From Pseudomonas graminis (lineage in GTDB: Bacteria; Pseudomonadota; Gammaproteobacteria; Pseudomonadales; Pseudomonadaceae), in the NCBI RefSeq assembly GCF_002093745.1, contig NZ_MTSB01000016.1:1-64000 (forward strand): a stretch of DNA of 64,000 bases, written 5' to 3'. Numbering within the stretch: the stretch's first letter is position 1; each line of letters begins with the position of its first letter. Below the pieces are notes generated by a model. The model was not told where the DNA came from, did not search any database, and was given only the letters and a program-made list of their open reading frames with translations. The position numbers were made by a program, and so were the translations under genes. Of the stretch, positions 47,738-57,448 are shown one piece after another.

Positions 47738-49135
47738 TCATGAGCCTGCGTCCGGATCACCGGCAGGGTCGTGCGCTTTGCTGGCAACGCTGATGCGCGG
47801 GCTGCTCAGCGTCATGCTGTCATGGTCGATCTGTACGTGGCTGGCGCCGACGTCCACCGTCAGCCGACTGCCTTCGCCGAGGTGTACGGTGGGGCCGTCA
47901 CCCAGTTGCAGGACTCGCTCAGCCCCGTTTATCACTGGCCAGTCGAGGCGCATCTGCACGTTATCGACAGGCTCGGGAGAGGGCGCCTCACAGGGTTCAA
48001 GTGCCCGCGGCTGCAGGCAGCCGATGATCTGTGGTGGTGTTTTGTCGTCCTCGGGAAAGCGTATCAACACCGTCATGCCGCCCCGGCATTCGAGGTTCAG
48101 GCCCGGTGCCAGGTGCAGCCAGCAACGGCGATCAGGTTTGTCCGGGTGCTGCGAGTCCCATTCGAGCCGGACCTGCACGCGACCGGAGGCATCAGGCCTG
48201 GTCGGTTCATCGGCGTTACCGACAATCCAGCCTTGTTGCAACGGCGCTACGGGAGTGCAGGGCGCAGGTGTCGGTGTGCTGAAACCGGCCTCCCACGGTA
48301 TGGCCTCAAACCGGTTCAGGTAGTGTTCGGAGGTGCCGTCAGCGGCCGCAAAGCGATGCTGAACCTCGGTGATCAGCCACAGGCGATTCCAGCGTTTTTC
48401 AGGGTGCCCGGCCAGCGGCAGCAGTTGCCCGCAGGTGACAAATGGCAATGTGCTGTGTCCGGTTGCCCGCTGGCCTGTACGGCTGCCGGGCAGAGGGGAC
48501 TGGTCTTCGGTGACGGCAAACCGTGTCACACCGGGCTGCCCCTCGAACTGACGCCAAGGGGCGATAGGGCTGCGCTGAAAACCGTGCAGGCCTGCGCCGA
48601 ACACCAGCTCGTGACGGCGTCGGGAATGGCTGAAGTGATAGTGAATGTTTTCTTCGGCGCACAGACGCTGGACGAGTTGCAGGTCGGATTCCTGATACTG
48701 CACGCAGCTTGCGCGTTCACTGCTTTCCGTCTGCAGGTCAAAACGATAGCTGTTCTTGAGGCGGTGTTCTTCCAGTACTTGCGTGATGATTCGGGTCGCG
48801 CTCATCTGCTGAAACAGGCGCGAGTGGTAACGCAACCCGAGGCACGTCAGCCGAGGCCCCAGCCTCAAGGTGTAACACCCAGGGCCGGGTTCATAATGCT
48901 TGCGGGTCGCCCAATGGATCTGCCCGTGAACACCCTGCTGTCCGCCGAGGTTCAGGAAGGCAGGCTGGTACATGAGGCCGGTCAGGTCCAGATAGAAACC
49001 GTCGCCGAGCATATCCAGCTCAACGGTAAACGGCTGGCTGATCGCCTCGGTCATGTTGAACGACACAACGTTGAAGCGGCGTTGCAGGCGTGCAATCTCC
49101 AGGCGAAAAAGCGGCGCGCGGGCGGGGGCGGGCAT
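47738..49135 (-). CDS. Shortened orphan VgrG-like type VI secretion spike protein
   Basis: 465 residues where VgrG proteins are usually above 600. Recognisable: gp27-like N-terminal part (ISQPFTVELDMLGDGFYLDL; VQYQESDLQLVQRLCAEENI; HYHFSHS), then the gp5-like OB part (GRVQVRLEWDSQHPDKPDRR; GGMTVLIRFPEDDKTPPQII) and a short beta-helix tail. The stretch between about residues 215 and 260 is much shorter than normal and reads as a deletion, and the tail is brief. No hcp, tss, PAAR, adaptor or effector gene lies nearby. It could be a decayed VgrG or a minimal working spike. Confidence 0.75.
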   Translation of the reverse strand: MPAPARAPLFRLEIARLQRRFNVVSFNMTEAISQPFTVELDMLGDGFYLDLTGLMYQPAFLNLGGQQGVHGQIHWATRKHYEPGPGCYTLRLGPRLTCLGLRYHSRLFQQMSATRIITQVLEEHRLKNSYRFDLQTESSERASCVQYQESDLQLVQRLCAEENIHYHFSHSRRRHELVFGAGLHGFQRSPIAPWRQFEGQPGVTRFAVTEDQSPLPGSRTGQRATGHSTLPFVTCGQLLPLAGHPEKRWNRLWLITEVQHRFAAADGTSEHYLNRFEAIPWEAGFSTPTPAPCTPVAPLQQGWIVGNADEPTRPDASGRVQVRLEWDSQHPDKPDRRCWLHLAPGLNLECRGGMTVLIRFPEDDKTPPQIIGCLQPRALEPCEAPSPEPVDNVQMRLDWPVINGAERVLQLGDGPTVHLGEGSRLTVDVGASHVQIDHDSMTLSSPRISVASKAHDPAGDPDAGS

Positions 49136-49333
49136 GGGAAAGGTCTCTACCGGAAAACGGCCGCGGATTCTGGCTCACACGCCGGGCGAGTAGAGGCTGG
49201 CAGCGCAGAACAGGACGTTGCCTACAGAGTGTGTTGGTGGGGGATTACATCGCAGCGATATGTGACGCGGGGTGTCACGACATACATGCCCTCACGGTGG
49301 ACGCGAGGAGGATTCAGCCAGATGCAGCGGTTT

Positions 49334-49353
49334 CAGCGCGGTTTCCCGCGCTG
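49334..49353 (-). terminator. Hairpin after speA
   Basis: CAGCGCGG (49334-49341) and CCGCGCTG (49346-49353) pair perfectly with a four-base loop, 20 bases past the speA stop. No T-run follows, so it is a possible but weak terminator. The remaining gap 49136-49333 shows nothing else. Confidence 0.4.
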
Positions 49354-49372
49354 ACCCGATGGCTGCCTGTCG

Positions 49373-51286
49373 TCAGGAAGACAGGTACGAAGAACGCGTC
49401 AGACCCAGACGCAGCGCGTCGAGGAAGTAGGTGCGTTCGCGCGGAGTGATCTTGGCGCTGGCGACTTTGTCCCGGTAATGGGTCATCAGTTCTTCCGGCG
49501 ACAGATGCACGTAGCGCAGCATGTCTTCGATGGTGTCGTGGGTTTCGATACCCGCGTGGTAAACGCTGCCGTCCGGGTTCTGGTAAATGTTCACCGAGTC
49601 GGTATCACCGAACAGGTTGTGCATGTCGCCCAGAATTTCCTGGTAAGCGCCCACCAGGAAAATCCCCAGCAGGTAGTCTTCACCCTCGTTCAGCGAATGC
49701 ACCGGCATGCTGGTCTCGATGCTTTGCTCGTCGACGTATTGCTTGATCTTGCCGTCGGAGTCGCAGGTCAGGTCCTGAAGCACGGCGCGGCGCACCGGCT
49801 CTTCATCCAGACGATGCAGCGGCAGGATCGGCAGCACCTGACCGATGGCCCAGGTGTCCGGCAGGCTCTGGAACACCGAGAAGTTGCAGATGTACTTGTC
49901 GGCCAGCTTGTCGTTGAGTTCGTCCAGCACCTGGCGATGGGAGCGTTGACGCGCTTTCAGCGAGTTGTACAAGCGGCGGCAGACAGCGAAGTAGCATTGT
50001 TCGCCCAGCGCTTTCTCTGCGAGGCTGATTTTGCCATCGGCGTACTGGGTGGCGATGTCGCTCATGTAGTGCGTCGCGCGCCAGTAGGTTTCGGTGACCA
50101 TTTCAATGTCGGTCGGACCCAGCAGGTCGACCAGCCATTGCACGGTTTCCGGCAGGCTTTCCTTGTCGGCGATTTCAGGCACTTCGTCGTTGTGCTTCTC
50201 GACGTCGGTGACCTGCACCACCAGCATGGCGTGGTGAGCGGTCAGCGAACGGCCGCTTTCCGAAAAAATATGCGGGTGCGGCAGGCCCTGTGCGTCGCAG
50301 AACTCCTTGAGCATGCCGACCACGACACCGGCGTAATCGTCCATGTCGTAGTTGATCGAGCTGGCGTTGCGCGAGTGCGTGCCGTCGTAATCGACGCCCA
50401 GACCGCCGCCCACGTCGATGTAGTCTACCGGCAGGCCGAGTTTGCGCAGTTCGCCGTAATAGCGGATCGCTTCTTTGAAACCGTGCTGGTAGTCCGCCAG
50501 GTTGGCGATCTGCGAGCCCATGTGGAAGTGCAGCAGGCGAATGCCCTGATCCAGGCCGGCCTTGCGGAAACGTTCGACCACCGACAGCAATTGCGCGGCG
50601 GACAGACCGAACTTGGATTTTTCACCACCGGTATCAGCCCATTTGCTCGACGCCAGGGATGACAGACGCACGCGAAGGCCGACTTGAGGGGCGACTTTCA
50701 GCTCGGCGGCTTCTTCGATCACCAGTTCGACTTCGGACTCTTTCTCGATGACGATGAAGACGTTATGGCCCAGCTTCTGGCCCATCAGCGCCAGGCGGAT
50801 GAACTCACGGTCCTTGTAACCGTTGCAGACGATGGTGCCGCCTTTGGGCGCCAAAGCCAGCACGGCCATCAGCTCAGGCTTGGAGCCGGCTTCCAGGCCA
50901 ATGGAAACGTTCTGGGTGGCGATGATGTTTTCCACCACCGCTTCTTGCTGGTTGACCTTGATCGGGTACAGCGCGGTGTACTGGCTCTGGTATTCCAGGC
51001 GCGCGATGTTGCTGTCGAAGGCCCCGGTCAGTTGACGCACGCGGTCTTGCAGGATGTCCGGGAAACGCACCAGCAACGGCAGCGAAAGACCGCTCTTGCG
51101 CAGGTTATCAACCTGCTCGTAGAGATCGATGGGCGAACTGTCCGGCCCATTGGGGCGTACTTCGACGCGACCTGCTTCGTTGATCGCGAAATAACCAGCG
51201 CCCCAATGGCGAATACCATAAACGCTGCGGCTGTCCGAAACGGTCCATTGGCTGCCATCGTCTTTACGTGTGCGTCTTACGGACAT
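49373..51286 (-). CDS. speA: Biosynthetic arginine decarboxylase SpeA
   Basis: A PLP enzyme that converts arginine to agmatine for putrescine synthesis. 637 residues, normal for the family. Seen: [20 protein letters not shown] with the PLP lysine, [54 protein letters not shown], and [20 protein letters not shown] near the C-terminus. It is followed in transcription by a gap and preceded by yciH in the same order as in P. aeruginosa. Confidence 0.96.
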   Translation of the reverse strand: MSVRRTRKDDGSQWTVSDSRSVYGIRHWGAGYFAINEAGRVEVRPNGPDSSPIDLYEQVDNLRKSGLSLPLLVRFPDILQDRVRQLTGAFDSNIARLEYQSQYTALYPIKVNQQEAVVENIIATQNVSIGLEAGSKPELMAVLALAPKGGTIVCNGYKDREFIRLALMGQKLGHNVFIVIEKESEVELVIEEAAELKVAPQVGLRVRLSSLASSKWADTGGEKSKFGLSAAQLLSVVERFRKAGLDQGIRLLHFHMGSQIANLADYQHGFKEAIRYYGELRKLGLPVDYIDVGGGLGVDYDGTHSRNASSINYDMDDYAGVVVGMLKEFCDAQGLPHPHIFSESGRSLTAHHAMLVVQVTDVEKHNDEVPEIADKESLPETVQWLVDLLGPTDIEMVTETYWRATHYMSDIATQYADGKISLAEKALGEQCYFAVCRRLYNSLKARQRSHRQVLDELNDKLADKYICNFSVFQSLPDTWAIGQVLPILPLHRLDEEPVRRAVLQDLTCDSDGKIKQYVDEQSIETSMPVHSLNEGEDYLLGIFLVGAYQEILGDMHNLFGDTDSVNIYQNPDGSVYHAGIETHDTIEDMLRYVHLSPEELMTHYRDKVASAKITPRERTYFLDALRLGLTRSSYLSS

Positions 51287-51372
51287 CGAAGTCCCCTATA
51301 AAAAGTCGTTGCGCCAGCTTCAAGCCGGCTGGGCGCATTGTAATGAGTTGAAGTGACGATTTGATTCCCGGT

Positions 51373-51744
51373 TCAGCCGCCGGACTTTTTAGCCTTGAAG
51401 CCTTTCTTGACCAGCTCTGCCAGCAGTAATTCGACATGATCGCCCTGAATCTCGATCACGCCTTCCTTGAGCGATCCGCCTGTGCCACAGCGCTGCTTGA
51501 GGGCTTTGGCCAGTTCCTTGAGCGGTTCCTCGGCCAAGGGCACGCCGGTAATGGTCGTGACGGTTTTGCCTCCGCGCCCTTTGCTTTCACGACGAACGCG
51601 GGCAATGCCATCGCCTTCGGGGATAGCAGTCTGTTTGCACGTGCAGTCGGCAACGGGGCGACGACAATCAGGGCAATGACGCCCTGCGTCGGTCGAAAAC
51701 ACCAGGCCACCCAGGGCGGCGAGGGAAGCGGCTTTTTTAGCCAC
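51373..51744 (-). CDS. yciH: SUI1/eIF1-like translation factor YciH
   Basis: 123 residues with a small Cys cluster (CPDCRRPVADCTC, residues about 20-32) and an eIF1/SUI1 fold (VTTITGVPLAEEPLKELAKA, LKQRCGTGGSLKEGVIEIQG, LLAELVKKGFKAKKSGG). The bacterial protein's effect on initiation is modest and not fully understood. GTG 51744 with AAGAGGAT upstream is the start; the open frame runs further but without family match. Confidence 0.9.
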   Translation of the reverse strand: MAKKAASLAALGGLVFSTDAGRHCPDCRRPVADCTCKQTAIPEGDGIARVRRESKGRGGKTVTTITGVPLAEEPLKELAKALKQRCGTGGSLKEGVIEIQGDHVELLLAELVKKGFKAKKSGG

Positions 51745-51950
51745 GCAAAATCCTCTTGTTGAGGACTGAAGATGGGCCGGGCCTGTAACAGCCATCGACC
51801 GCGAGGCCCCACTCTGGCAGGGGCAGCGCTACTGCAACGGCAGGGCCGTCACAGTTTGAAAAAGGTCGCGCAGTGTAACGGCAAACCGCCCGATTGCTAA
51901 GGGGCGCGCGGGCCAAATTACTGAACCGACGCTTTACCGGGCGTTCATCG

Positions 51951-52493
51951 CTAAGCCGTCGCGATGTGTGTCAGGTAGCGTTTCAACGCAGCCAGAGAGT
52001 CCGGACAGTACGGGTTCTGCTCAGCCTGACGCAGCACTTCAGCGACCGGCATGAAGCGCGCCTCCAGCACCTCTTCAGGCTGGAGCCTCAATGGGCCGTC
52101 CCACACCGCCGAAAACACCGCGCACCAGAGCCGGTTACCCGGTTGATCGAAGAAAAACTGTTCGTGAGCCTGCAACGGCACACCGCTCACGCCCAGTTCT
52201 TCTTCCAGCTCGCGAGCGGCGGACTCGGCATAGCTCTCATCCGCCTGCACCATGCCGCCTGCGGCCACATCCCAGTAACCGGGATAGATGGCCTTGCTCA
52301 GGGTGCGTCGATGCACGCACAGCTCGCCTGCGCTGTTGAACAGCAGAATGTAGGTGCCGCGCCCGATCAGGCCCTGGTCACGCAGTTCGGCGCGAACCAT
52401 AGACCCGAGCAGTCGATCCTGCTCGTCGACCCACGCGATGTGCTCGGCGTCCGAGGCGGCGCGGTGCGCGGCCTCGTTCGGTGGGATAGGCAT
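51951..52493 (-). CDS. Nudix hydrolase
   Basis: 180 residues with a complete Nudix box (GMVQADESYAESAARELEEE followed by LGV), so catalytically competent. The start region EHIAWVDEQDRLLGSMVRAE and RRTLSKAIYPGYWDVAAGGM resemble YfcD/IDI-type Nudix proteins. The substrate is unknown. ATG 52493 overlaps the stop of the DUF2333 gene (ATGA), so the two are co-translated. Confidence 0.9.
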   Translation of the reverse strand: MPIPPNEAAHRAASDAEHIAWVDEQDRLLGSMVRAELRDQGLIGRGTYILLFNSAGELCVHRRTLSKAIYPGYWDVAAGGMVQADESYAESAARELEEELGVSGVPLQAHEQFFFDQPGNRLWCAVFSAVWDGPLRLQPEEVLEARFMPVAEVLRQAEQNPYCPDSLAALKRYLTHIATA

Positions 52494-53572
52494 CAGCCCT
52501 GATTCAGCAACTGGCGAAGGTCGATCACCGCAGCGTTGGCACGTGAAATGTAGTTGGCCATGACCAGCGAGTGGTTGGCGAACATGCCGAACGGGCTGCC
52601 GTTGAGGATGACCGGGCTCCACATGGGTTCTTGCGACGCTTCCAGCTCACGAATGATCTGGCGCACGCTGACCGTTGCGTTCTTCTTGGCCAGTACATCG
52701 GCGAAGTCGACTTCGATGGCGCGCAGCAAATGCGACAGCGCCCAGGCCTGACCACGCGCTTCATAGAACACGTTGTCGATCTGCAACCACGGCGTTTCGA
52801 CGATTTCTTCGTCTACCTGTGGCACTTCACCCGGCTTGACCGAAATGTTGCTCTCGGTTTTCAGCGTGCTGTTGAGTTTGACCCGACCGACGCTGGCCGA
52901 CAGGCGCTGCGACAGCGAACCCAGACGAGTCCCGACGTCGCCGAGCCAGTTGTTCAGATTGTCGGCACGGGCATAGAACAGCGCGCCTTTCTGATTAGGA
53001 TCGGACAACCGCGCCTGATAGCGGCTCAGGGCCTTGATGCCTTCGGCGTACTGAGATTCGCTGGAAGGGAACATCCAGGTGTCGTCTTTGACGTTGAACA
53101 GAGGCTCGGCGCGGGCCAGATCGCCGTCTTCAGCCGATTGCGACTGCGAACGGGCGAAATCCTTGCGCAACGCACGGCTCAGGTCTCGGACCTGCACCAG
53201 TACGCCGTATTCCCAGCTTGGAATGTTGTCCAGCCAGACGCCCGGCGGCAGTTTGTCGTTCAGCAGGTAACCGCCTGGCTTGTTGAGCAAGGTGCCGGCC
53301 ACGCTTTTAAGCGTCTCGACCGTGGTGTAGCCGATGACCATTTGCTTGCCTTCGCGCTCGGCCGCAGCTTGTGCGTTCTGCTGTACCGGAAACAAGGCGG
53401 GTTCTCTGCTCCAGTACCAGCCGACCAGCAGCGCCACCAGCAGATAAATCAAGATCAGGGCGCCCAGCGCGCGGCTATAGAAGAGGTTACCCAGGTAACC
53501 GCGGCGTTTGACCGATGAGGTGTCAGCGGTGCGCTCACCCGCGCTGCCTGCGCGGTTTTTCCAATCCAGCAT
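52493..53572 (-). CDS. DUF2333 family membrane-anchored protein
   Basis: 359 residues of unknown function: one N-terminal membrane helix (about 34-54, ALGALILIYLLVALLVGWYW), then a soluble domain, probably periplasmic, with YLLNDKLPPGVWLDNIPSWE and the C-terminal SHLLRAIEVDFADVLAKKNA and SLVMANYISRANAAVIDLRQ. AAAGGA precedes ATG 53572; the open frame to 53629 has no support. It forms a pair with the Nudix gene and is divergent from gcbA. Confidence 0.87.
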   Translation of the reverse strand: MLDWKNRAGSAGERTADTSSVKRRGYLGNLFYSRALGALILIYLLVALLVGWYWSREPALFPVQQNAQAAAEREGKQMVIGYTTVETLKSVAGTLLNKPGGYLLNDKLPPGVWLDNIPSWEYGVLVQVRDLSRALRKDFARSQSQSAEDGDLARAEPLFNVKDDTWMFPSSESQYAEGIKALSRYQARLSDPNQKGALFYARADNLNNWLGDVGTRLGSLSQRLSASVGRVKLNSTLKTESNISVKPGEVPQVDEEIVETPWLQIDNVFYEARGQAWALSHLLRAIEVDFADVLAKKNATVSVRQIIRELEASQEPMWSPVILNGSPFGMFANHSLVMANYISRANAAVIDLRQLLNQG

Positions 53573-53845
53573 GGTAGGGTCCTTTCGATCTTGAGTGGAA
53601 TGCTTCACAAGGGGTTCGACCGCAACCATACCTCAAGGTGCCCACGTATCAAGCTTCAGCTTTCACATGGAAAGCGGATCACTTGCAGCTATAGCTCCCT
53701 TCTATCAGTCAATTGATTTTGTGTAATGGCCAAGCGCCAGCAAAGTGTTGTCAAATAACTGACTTACGGCATCGTTGTGTCGTAACAGGGGTGCTAGCAT
53801 AGCGCCATCAGCTGTACCGCTCAGCAAAACCACAGTAGTCCGAAT
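53573..53845. promoter_or_regulatory. Divergent DUF2333/gcbA control region
   Basis: About 270 bases with no gene that I can support. It is AT-rich at 53630-53770 relative to the flanks. TAGCAT near 53798 could be a -10 element toward gcbA, but no good -35 partner stands out. Confidence 0.35.
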
Positions 53846-55501
53846 ATGACCGAGCCAGAAGATCCTAGCCGAGATCGCCTCAAGCATCATTTTGCACAGC
53901 GGGTCATACATCAGGCGCGCCAGATTCTTGAGACGTGGCAACGTCTGCAAAAAGCCGAGTGGTCGGTGGATGACATGGCTGAGCTCAAGGAATCGACGTT
54001 GCGTCTGCTGCGCTTTGCCGAGCGCTTCGAGCAGGCTGAGCACGTCACTCTGGCGAACGAAATCAGCCAGGTGCTGGGCGCGGTCGAGGCTAATCGCGGG
54101 CGGCTCAACAGCCACGTCATCACCGAACTCAATCGTTTGATGCAGCGTCTGTCGCGTACCGGGCTGCGGCAAGGCGACAGGCTTGAGCACACTTCTCTGC
54201 CGCCGTTGCGTAAGCCTGTCTATATAGCGCTCCAGGATCACGAACGCGCCGAGCGCCTGGCCAAACAACTCGAATTTTTCGGCCTGACCGCCTTGTCGTT
54301 GCACACGGTCGGCGATTTTCTGCACGCAATGGCACAACGGCATCCGGCGGCGATCGTCATGGATGTCGACTTCAACGGGCCGGGTCAGGGCCTGAAACTG
54401 GCCTCGCAGGCCCAAGAGGGGCTGGAGCATAAGCTGCCGCTGCTGTTTTTCAGTCTTCACGAAACGGATACGCCCACCCGTCTGGCTGCCGTGCGGGCCG
54501 GTGGTGAAGAGTTTTTGACCGGCACGCTGGAAGCCTCGAGCCTGCTGGAAAAGATTGAAGTCCTGACCTGCGTGGCCCAGTACGAGCCGTACAAGGTGCT
54601 GATCATCGATGATTCCCGTGCTCAGGCGATGCACACCGAGCGGGTACTCAATGCCGCAGGGATTGTTACGCGTGTTCTGCTCGACCCGATCAAGGCGATG
54701 GCCGAACTGGCGGAGTTCCAGCCGGACCTGATCATCCTCGACATGTACATGCCGGGCTGCACCGGCACCGAGCTGGCCAAGGTCATTCGTCACAATGATC
54801 GCTATGTCAGCGTGCCGATCATTTACCTGTCGGCGGAAGATGATCAGGATAAGCAGCTCGACGCCATGAGCGAAGGGGGCGATGACTTCCTGACCAAGCC
54901 GATCAAGGCGCGCCACCTGATTACCACGGTGCGCAACCGCGCCGCCAGAGCTCGCAACCTCAAGGCGCGCATGGTCCGCGACAGCCTGACCGGGCTTTAC
55001 AATCACACGCATATCCTGCAACTGCTCGAAGATTGCAGCTTTCGTTCACGACGCGATGGCAAGCCGTTGTGCTTTGCCATGCTCGATATCGACCACTTCA
55101 AGAAGGTTAACGACAGTCACGGCCACCCGATGGGTGATCGAGTGATCAAAAGCCTCGCGCTGTTTCTCAAGCAACGCCTGCGCAAGACCGATTTCATCGG
55201 TCGTTACGGCGGTGAGGAATTTGCCGTGGTGATGCCGGACACCGATATCCACAGCGCCCACAAGGTGCTTGACGAAATCCGCCACCGTTTTGCGGAGATT
55301 CATTACCCGGCGCAGCCTGCGGACCTGTTCTGCACCTTCAGCGCCGGCGTGGTGTCCCTTGGCGTACACGAAGACAGCCTGAGCCTGGCGTCTCAAGCCG
55401 ACACGGCGCTTTATCGCGCCAAGCACGCCGGCCGCAATCAGGTCCATTCAGCCCTCGCGGAGGTGCCGTATCACATGGTTCGGACGGAAATAGAAGCCTG
55501 A
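53846..55501 (+). CDS. gcbA: GcbA-like response regulator with diguanylate cyclase domain
   Basis: Makes c-di-GMP; GcbA proteins promote the first stage of surface attachment. 551 residues: N-terminal helical region (about 1-115), a degenerate receiver (about 120-245), a full receiver (about 249-370; acceptor D299 in IILDMYMPGC, K in FLTKPI), and a GGDEF domain (about 380-540) with active site GGEEF at 455-459. The RxxD inhibitory site (R446-D449) is also present, five residues before it. The order beside DUF2333, Nudix and yciH fits PA4839-PA4843 as I remember it. Confidence 0.88.
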   Translation: MTEPEDPSRDRLKHHFAQRVIHQARQILETWQRLQKAEWSVDDMAELKESTLRLLRFAERFEQAEHVTLANEISQVLGAVEANRGRLNSHVITELNRLMQRLSRTGLRQGDRLEHTSLPPLRKPVYIALQDHERAERLAKQLEFFGLTALSLHTVGDFLHAMAQRHPAAIVMDVDFNGPGQGLKLASQAQEGLEHKLPLLFFSLHETDTPTRLAAVRAGGEEFLTGTLEASSLLEKIEVLTCVAQYEPYKVLIIDDSRAQAMHTERVLNAAGIVTRVLLDPIKAMAELAEFQPDLIILDMYMPGCTGTELAKVIRHNDRYVSVPIIYLSAEDDQDKQLDAMSEGGDDFLTKPIKARHLITTVRNRAARARNLKARMVRDSLTGLYNHTHILQLLEDCSFRSRRDGKPLCFAMLDIDHFKKVNDSHGHPMGDRVIKSLALFLKQRLRKTDFIGRYGGEEFAVVMPDTDIHSAHKVLDEIRHRFAEIHYPAQPADLFCTFSAGVVSLGVHEDSLSLASQADTALYRAKHAGRNQVHSALAEVPYHMVRTEIEA

Positions 55502-55506
55502 CCCGT

Positions 55507-56301
55507 TCAGCCCTGGCTTTCGGTCTGCCTGTGCCGTTCCACGGACTTGCCGGGTGAAAAGGCCAGTGCCAGCTGGGTGCGGTTATGCATGTGGGTGAGG
55601 CGCAACACCTGCGAGACATAAAGTTTTACCGTGTTTTCGGTAATGCCCAGCTCGCAGGCAATCTGGTAATTGGTCAACCCGGTGCTGACCAGGCGCGCCA
55701 CATCCTGCTGGCGGCGTGACAGCTTGGCCAGTGTGACGGACATCTGTGCATCGCTGTCCGGGCGGGTCTCGGTTTTTCGCTCAGGCTGCGGCTTGCTCTT
55801 GGCGCTATCCATCGTCTGATAAAGGTCGTCAATCGAGGCCGCCAGAAATTGCAGTTTCTCGTTGAGCAGGCCCAATTGATGGCGATTTCGTTGCCGCTCG
55901 TTGAGCGCTTCGGCCTGTAACTGGACGCCCTCCAGCAACTCGTCGAGATTGACCGGCTTCTGGTAGTAATCGGCGATACCGGCCCGCAACGCCTTGATGA
56001 CGTCCTTTTTTTCAGCCTGCCCGGTCAGCATGATGGCTTCGAACAGATGCGTTTTGCCCCCCGTCATTTTCATGGCTTCAACCATTTCGATGCCGTTCAT
56101 GCCGGGCATTTCCAGATCGCAGAGCACGATCCCGATGCTGCCGTCATGCGTGAATTGCTCGATGGCCTCAAGGCTTGAGTGACAACGCACGCACGTATAA
56201 CCACTGCCCTCCAGAAACTCGCAGAGTTCTTCGACAATAAACGGTTGGTCATCGACCACGAGAACTTTCATGTCCGGGAAGTTATTCACACGCGACTCCA
56301 T
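55507..56301 (-). CDS. pprB: LuxR-type response regulator PprB
   Basis: Transcription factor that in P. aeruginosa switches on flp, tad and other surface genes. 264 residues: receiver (about 11-130, acceptor D62 in IVLCDLEMPG, K in YYQKPV), a linker with a coiled-coil tendency (about 135-180), and a LuxR-type helix-turn-helix (LSRRQQDVARLVSTGLTNYQ, ACELGITENTVKLYVSQVL). The start could be 56301 or ATG 56271. It converges with gcbA. Partner kinase is PprA at 57438. Confidence 0.88.
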   Translation of the reverse strand: MESRVNNFPDMKVLVVDDQPFIVEELCEFLEGSGYTCVRCHSSLEAIEQFTHDGSIGIVLCDLEMPGMNGIEMVEAMKMTGGKTHLFEAIMLTGQAEKKDVIKALRAGIADYYQKPVNLDELLEGVQLQAEALNERQRNRHQLGLLNEKLQFLAASIDDLYQTMDSAKSKPQPERKTETRPDSDAQMSVTLAKLSRRQQDVARLVSTGLTNYQIACELGITENTVKLYVSQVLRLTHMHNRTQLALAFSPGKSVERHRQTESQG

Positions 56302-56446
56302 GCTGTTAAGGCCGGTACACCGTGACCTTTATCCATTCAGCAAACTTAGGGCGGGGCTGTCGGAATACGCGACATTACGTCAACGCACGGCATTAACCGT
56401 AGCTCTACTTTCCGACTATGTACATAGCATTGGTTTTTTCATTCGG

Positions 56447-56920
56447 TTAGTGGAGTGCCCAGGCCGTCAGCAACAGGCCGATCAATAAGAACGGTGAGAA
56501 AGGGTATTTGTCTGACGCTTCCGGGTTCATGCACGCGTAACGTTGCGTAAGCCGTTGCTGTATAAGAGGCCAAGCCCGTCTGCCGATAAGACGCCACGAC
56601 AAGAGTGCGACGCCCGCGCCAATAAAAGTGCCCAGCAGGTAAGTGCTGTCCGATGCCAGTGCCAGTGCCGTCATCAGTTTGACGTCGCCAGCGCCCAGCC
56701 TGCCGATGAAGTAGCCGGGTAGCGTGAGCGCCAGCGCCACCAGCAGCGCCAGGCCCGCTTCAATGGCCGGTGCGCCCAGCCAGGTAGTGCCTGTGGCACT
56801 CAAATACCCGGCAGCCACGGCGATACCGCCTATGGTCAGCCCGTTGGAAATTTCCTTGCGTCGCGCATCCTGTTCAGCGCAAATTACAAACCAGATCAGC
56901 AGAGCCCCTAATCTCATCAC
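56447..56920 (-). CDS. fppA: Type IV prepilin peptidase FppA (A24 family)
   Basis: An inner-membrane aspartic protease that cuts the Flp pilin and pseudopilin leaders. 157 residues, several hydrophobic segments, catalytic aspartates D18 (ICAEQDARRKEISNG) and D79 in the GxGD motif (RLGAGDVKLMTALALA). It lacks the methyltransferase domain of PilD, as expected for the Tad-type enzyme. It lies between pprB and the tadF-like gene, which starts in the opposite direction. Confidence 0.92.
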   Translation of the reverse strand: MMRLGALLIWFVICAEQDARRKEISNGLTIGGIAVAAGYLSATGTTWLGAPAIEAGLALLVALALTLPGYFIGRLGAGDVKLMTALALASDSTYLLGTFIGAGVALLSWRLIGRRAWPLIQQRLTQRYACMNPEASDKYPFSPFLLIGLLLTAWALH

Positions 56921-56992
56921 GTAAAAAACATCCTGTTGTCCATAAAGAATCTATGCTGTGGTCATGCGGTAAATGTCAGGGTAGACGTTGCT

Positions 56993-57448
56993 ATGAGCAT
57001 CATTCCGAAACATACAATGACTCGTCATCAACGGGGGGCCGCCGCTATTGAATTCGCGGCGGTGTTTGTGATTTTCTTTTCAGTGTTCTATGGCATGGTG
57101 AGTTACAGTTTGCCGTTGCTCATGATGCAGTCATTCAATGCGGCCACCAGTGAAGCGGTGCGCCGCAGCGTGGCGTTAAGTCCGACGGCGGCCAACTACA
57201 ATGACCTGTTGGTCGGCCAGGCGCAGAGTGTCGTCATGAATCAATTGTCCTGGATACCGCCTGCGCTTGGTTTCAGTGCCGATCACACCCATGTGACGTA
57301 CACCGCCGGTGTGCTGACGGTGAGTATCCAGTACCCCAAGACCCGATTGACCCAAGTCCTGCCGCTGCTGAAATTGCCCGGCATCGGTGAGGTCCCGCGT
57401 CTGCCGACCTACCTGACTGCGCAAGCGAGCCTGCAACTTGCCCCCTGA
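56993..57448 (+). CDS. tadF: TadE/TadF-like pseudopilin
   Basis: A minor pilin-like protein of the Tad system. 151 residues: short leader RHQRGAAAIEFAAVFVIFFS with G before the AAAIEF cleavage region, a hydrophobic helix (about 17-45), then a soluble domain with few marks. ATG 56993 is preferred to 56936 because it leaves a short leader. It is placed as PA4294 is in P. aeruginosa, next to fppA and pprA. Whether it is TadE or TadF cannot be decided. Confidence 0.82.
   Translation: MSIIPKHTMTRHQRGAAAIEFAAVFVIFFSVFYGMVSYSLPLLMMQSFNAATSEAVRRSVALSPTAANYNDLLVGQAQSVVMNQLSWIPPALGFSADHTHVTYTAGVLTVSIQYPKTRLTQVLPLLKLPGIGEVPRLPTYLTAQASLQLAP

Noticed and set aside
47738..49135. A complete type VI secretion cluster
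   Set aside because: Only the VgrG-like gene is present; flanking genes are an esterase and speA.
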